From: Anaerolineae bacterium
GTDB taxonomy: Bacteria > Chloroflexota > Anaerolineae > 4572-78 > NAK82
Assembly: GCA_030597485.1 (NCBI GenBank)
Contig: JAUVRU010000162.1
Span: forward strand, 1 to 5,912
DNA: 5,912 nt
Reading direction: 5' to 3'
A program made the translations under genes and the position numbers. Positions 5,889-5,912 of the stretch are shown one piece after another; positions within the stretch are counted from its first letter, which is position 1; each line of letters opens with the position of its first letter. Under the pieces are notes generated by a model that did no database searches, was not told the origin of the DNA, and saw nothing but the letters and a program-made list of their open reading frames with translations.

Positions 5889-5912
5889 CTGAGAAACCGC
5901 TGGCGCCAGACT
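5879..5912 (+). CDS. Possible start of a further downstream gene (truncated by window edge)
   Basis: From the GTG at 5879 a frame stays open to the window end, giving M-A-V-P-E-K-P-L-A-P-D. The start would lie nine bases after the larA-like stop. The only upstream purine-rich stretch is a poor AAGGG about twelve bases away, and the codons overlap the inverted repeat. Eleven codons are too few to identify anything; this is listed only because a tightly spaced next operon gene would begin here. Confidence 0.2.
   Translation, partial: MAVPEKPLAPD

Overview
The window is a GC-rich (about 60% by eye) bacterial segment in which every supported gene lies on the + strand. It reads as the end of an ABC peptide/oligosaccharide-type importer followed by a small catabolic gene set. 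Short gaps and good Shine-Dalgarno sequences suggest one or two transcription units. Gene content (Dpp/Opp-type permeases, SMP-30-like lactonase, KdgF-like cupin, SDR, LarA-like racemase) together with a TTG start fits a saprophytic or anaerobic GC-rich bacterium. Chloroflexota or a deep-branching Gram-positive lineage is a guess from gene content only.

Layout: 1-582 is the 3' part of a DppB-type permease, open at the window edge. 623-1534 is a DppC-type permease. 1554-3083 is one long frame joining a flavin-reductase-like (FMN split-barrel) domain to an SMP-30/gluconolactonase-like beta-propeller. 3166-3501 is a small cupin resembling KdgF. 3576-4358 is a classical SDR oxidoreductase. 4359-4508 is not true intergenic DNA: it reads as a decayed fragment of a succinyl-CoA ligase alpha subunit (SucD-like). 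4574-5869 is a LarA-family nickel-dependent hydroxyacid racemase/epimerase. The last 43 bases hold a small inverted repeat and possibly the first codons of another gene.

The most notable points are two. First, the 509-aa fusion has a strong ribosome binding site and an ATG exactly at its domain junction, out of frame by one base. Removing one G at 2245/2246 would give a textbook ATGA stop/start overlap between two normal-sized genes. The fusion may therefore be a recent one-base insertion or a sequencing error rather than a genuine bifunctional protein. Second, the apparently empty stretch before larA holds a recognisable SucD-like remnant that gene callers would probably miss.

Functionally (inference), the genes could serve uptake and breakdown of a sugar-derived acid: lactone opening by the SMP-30 unit, sugar-acid rearrangement by the cupin, oxidation/reduction at a hydroxyl by the SDR, and stereochemical inversion of an alpha-hydroxyacid by the LarA homologue. 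No ABC ATPase, no solute-binding protein and no nickel-pincer cofactor genes (larB/larC/larE) lie inside the window. I saw no CRISPR array, tRNA, rRNA, insertion sequence or convincing promoter or intrinsic terminator.
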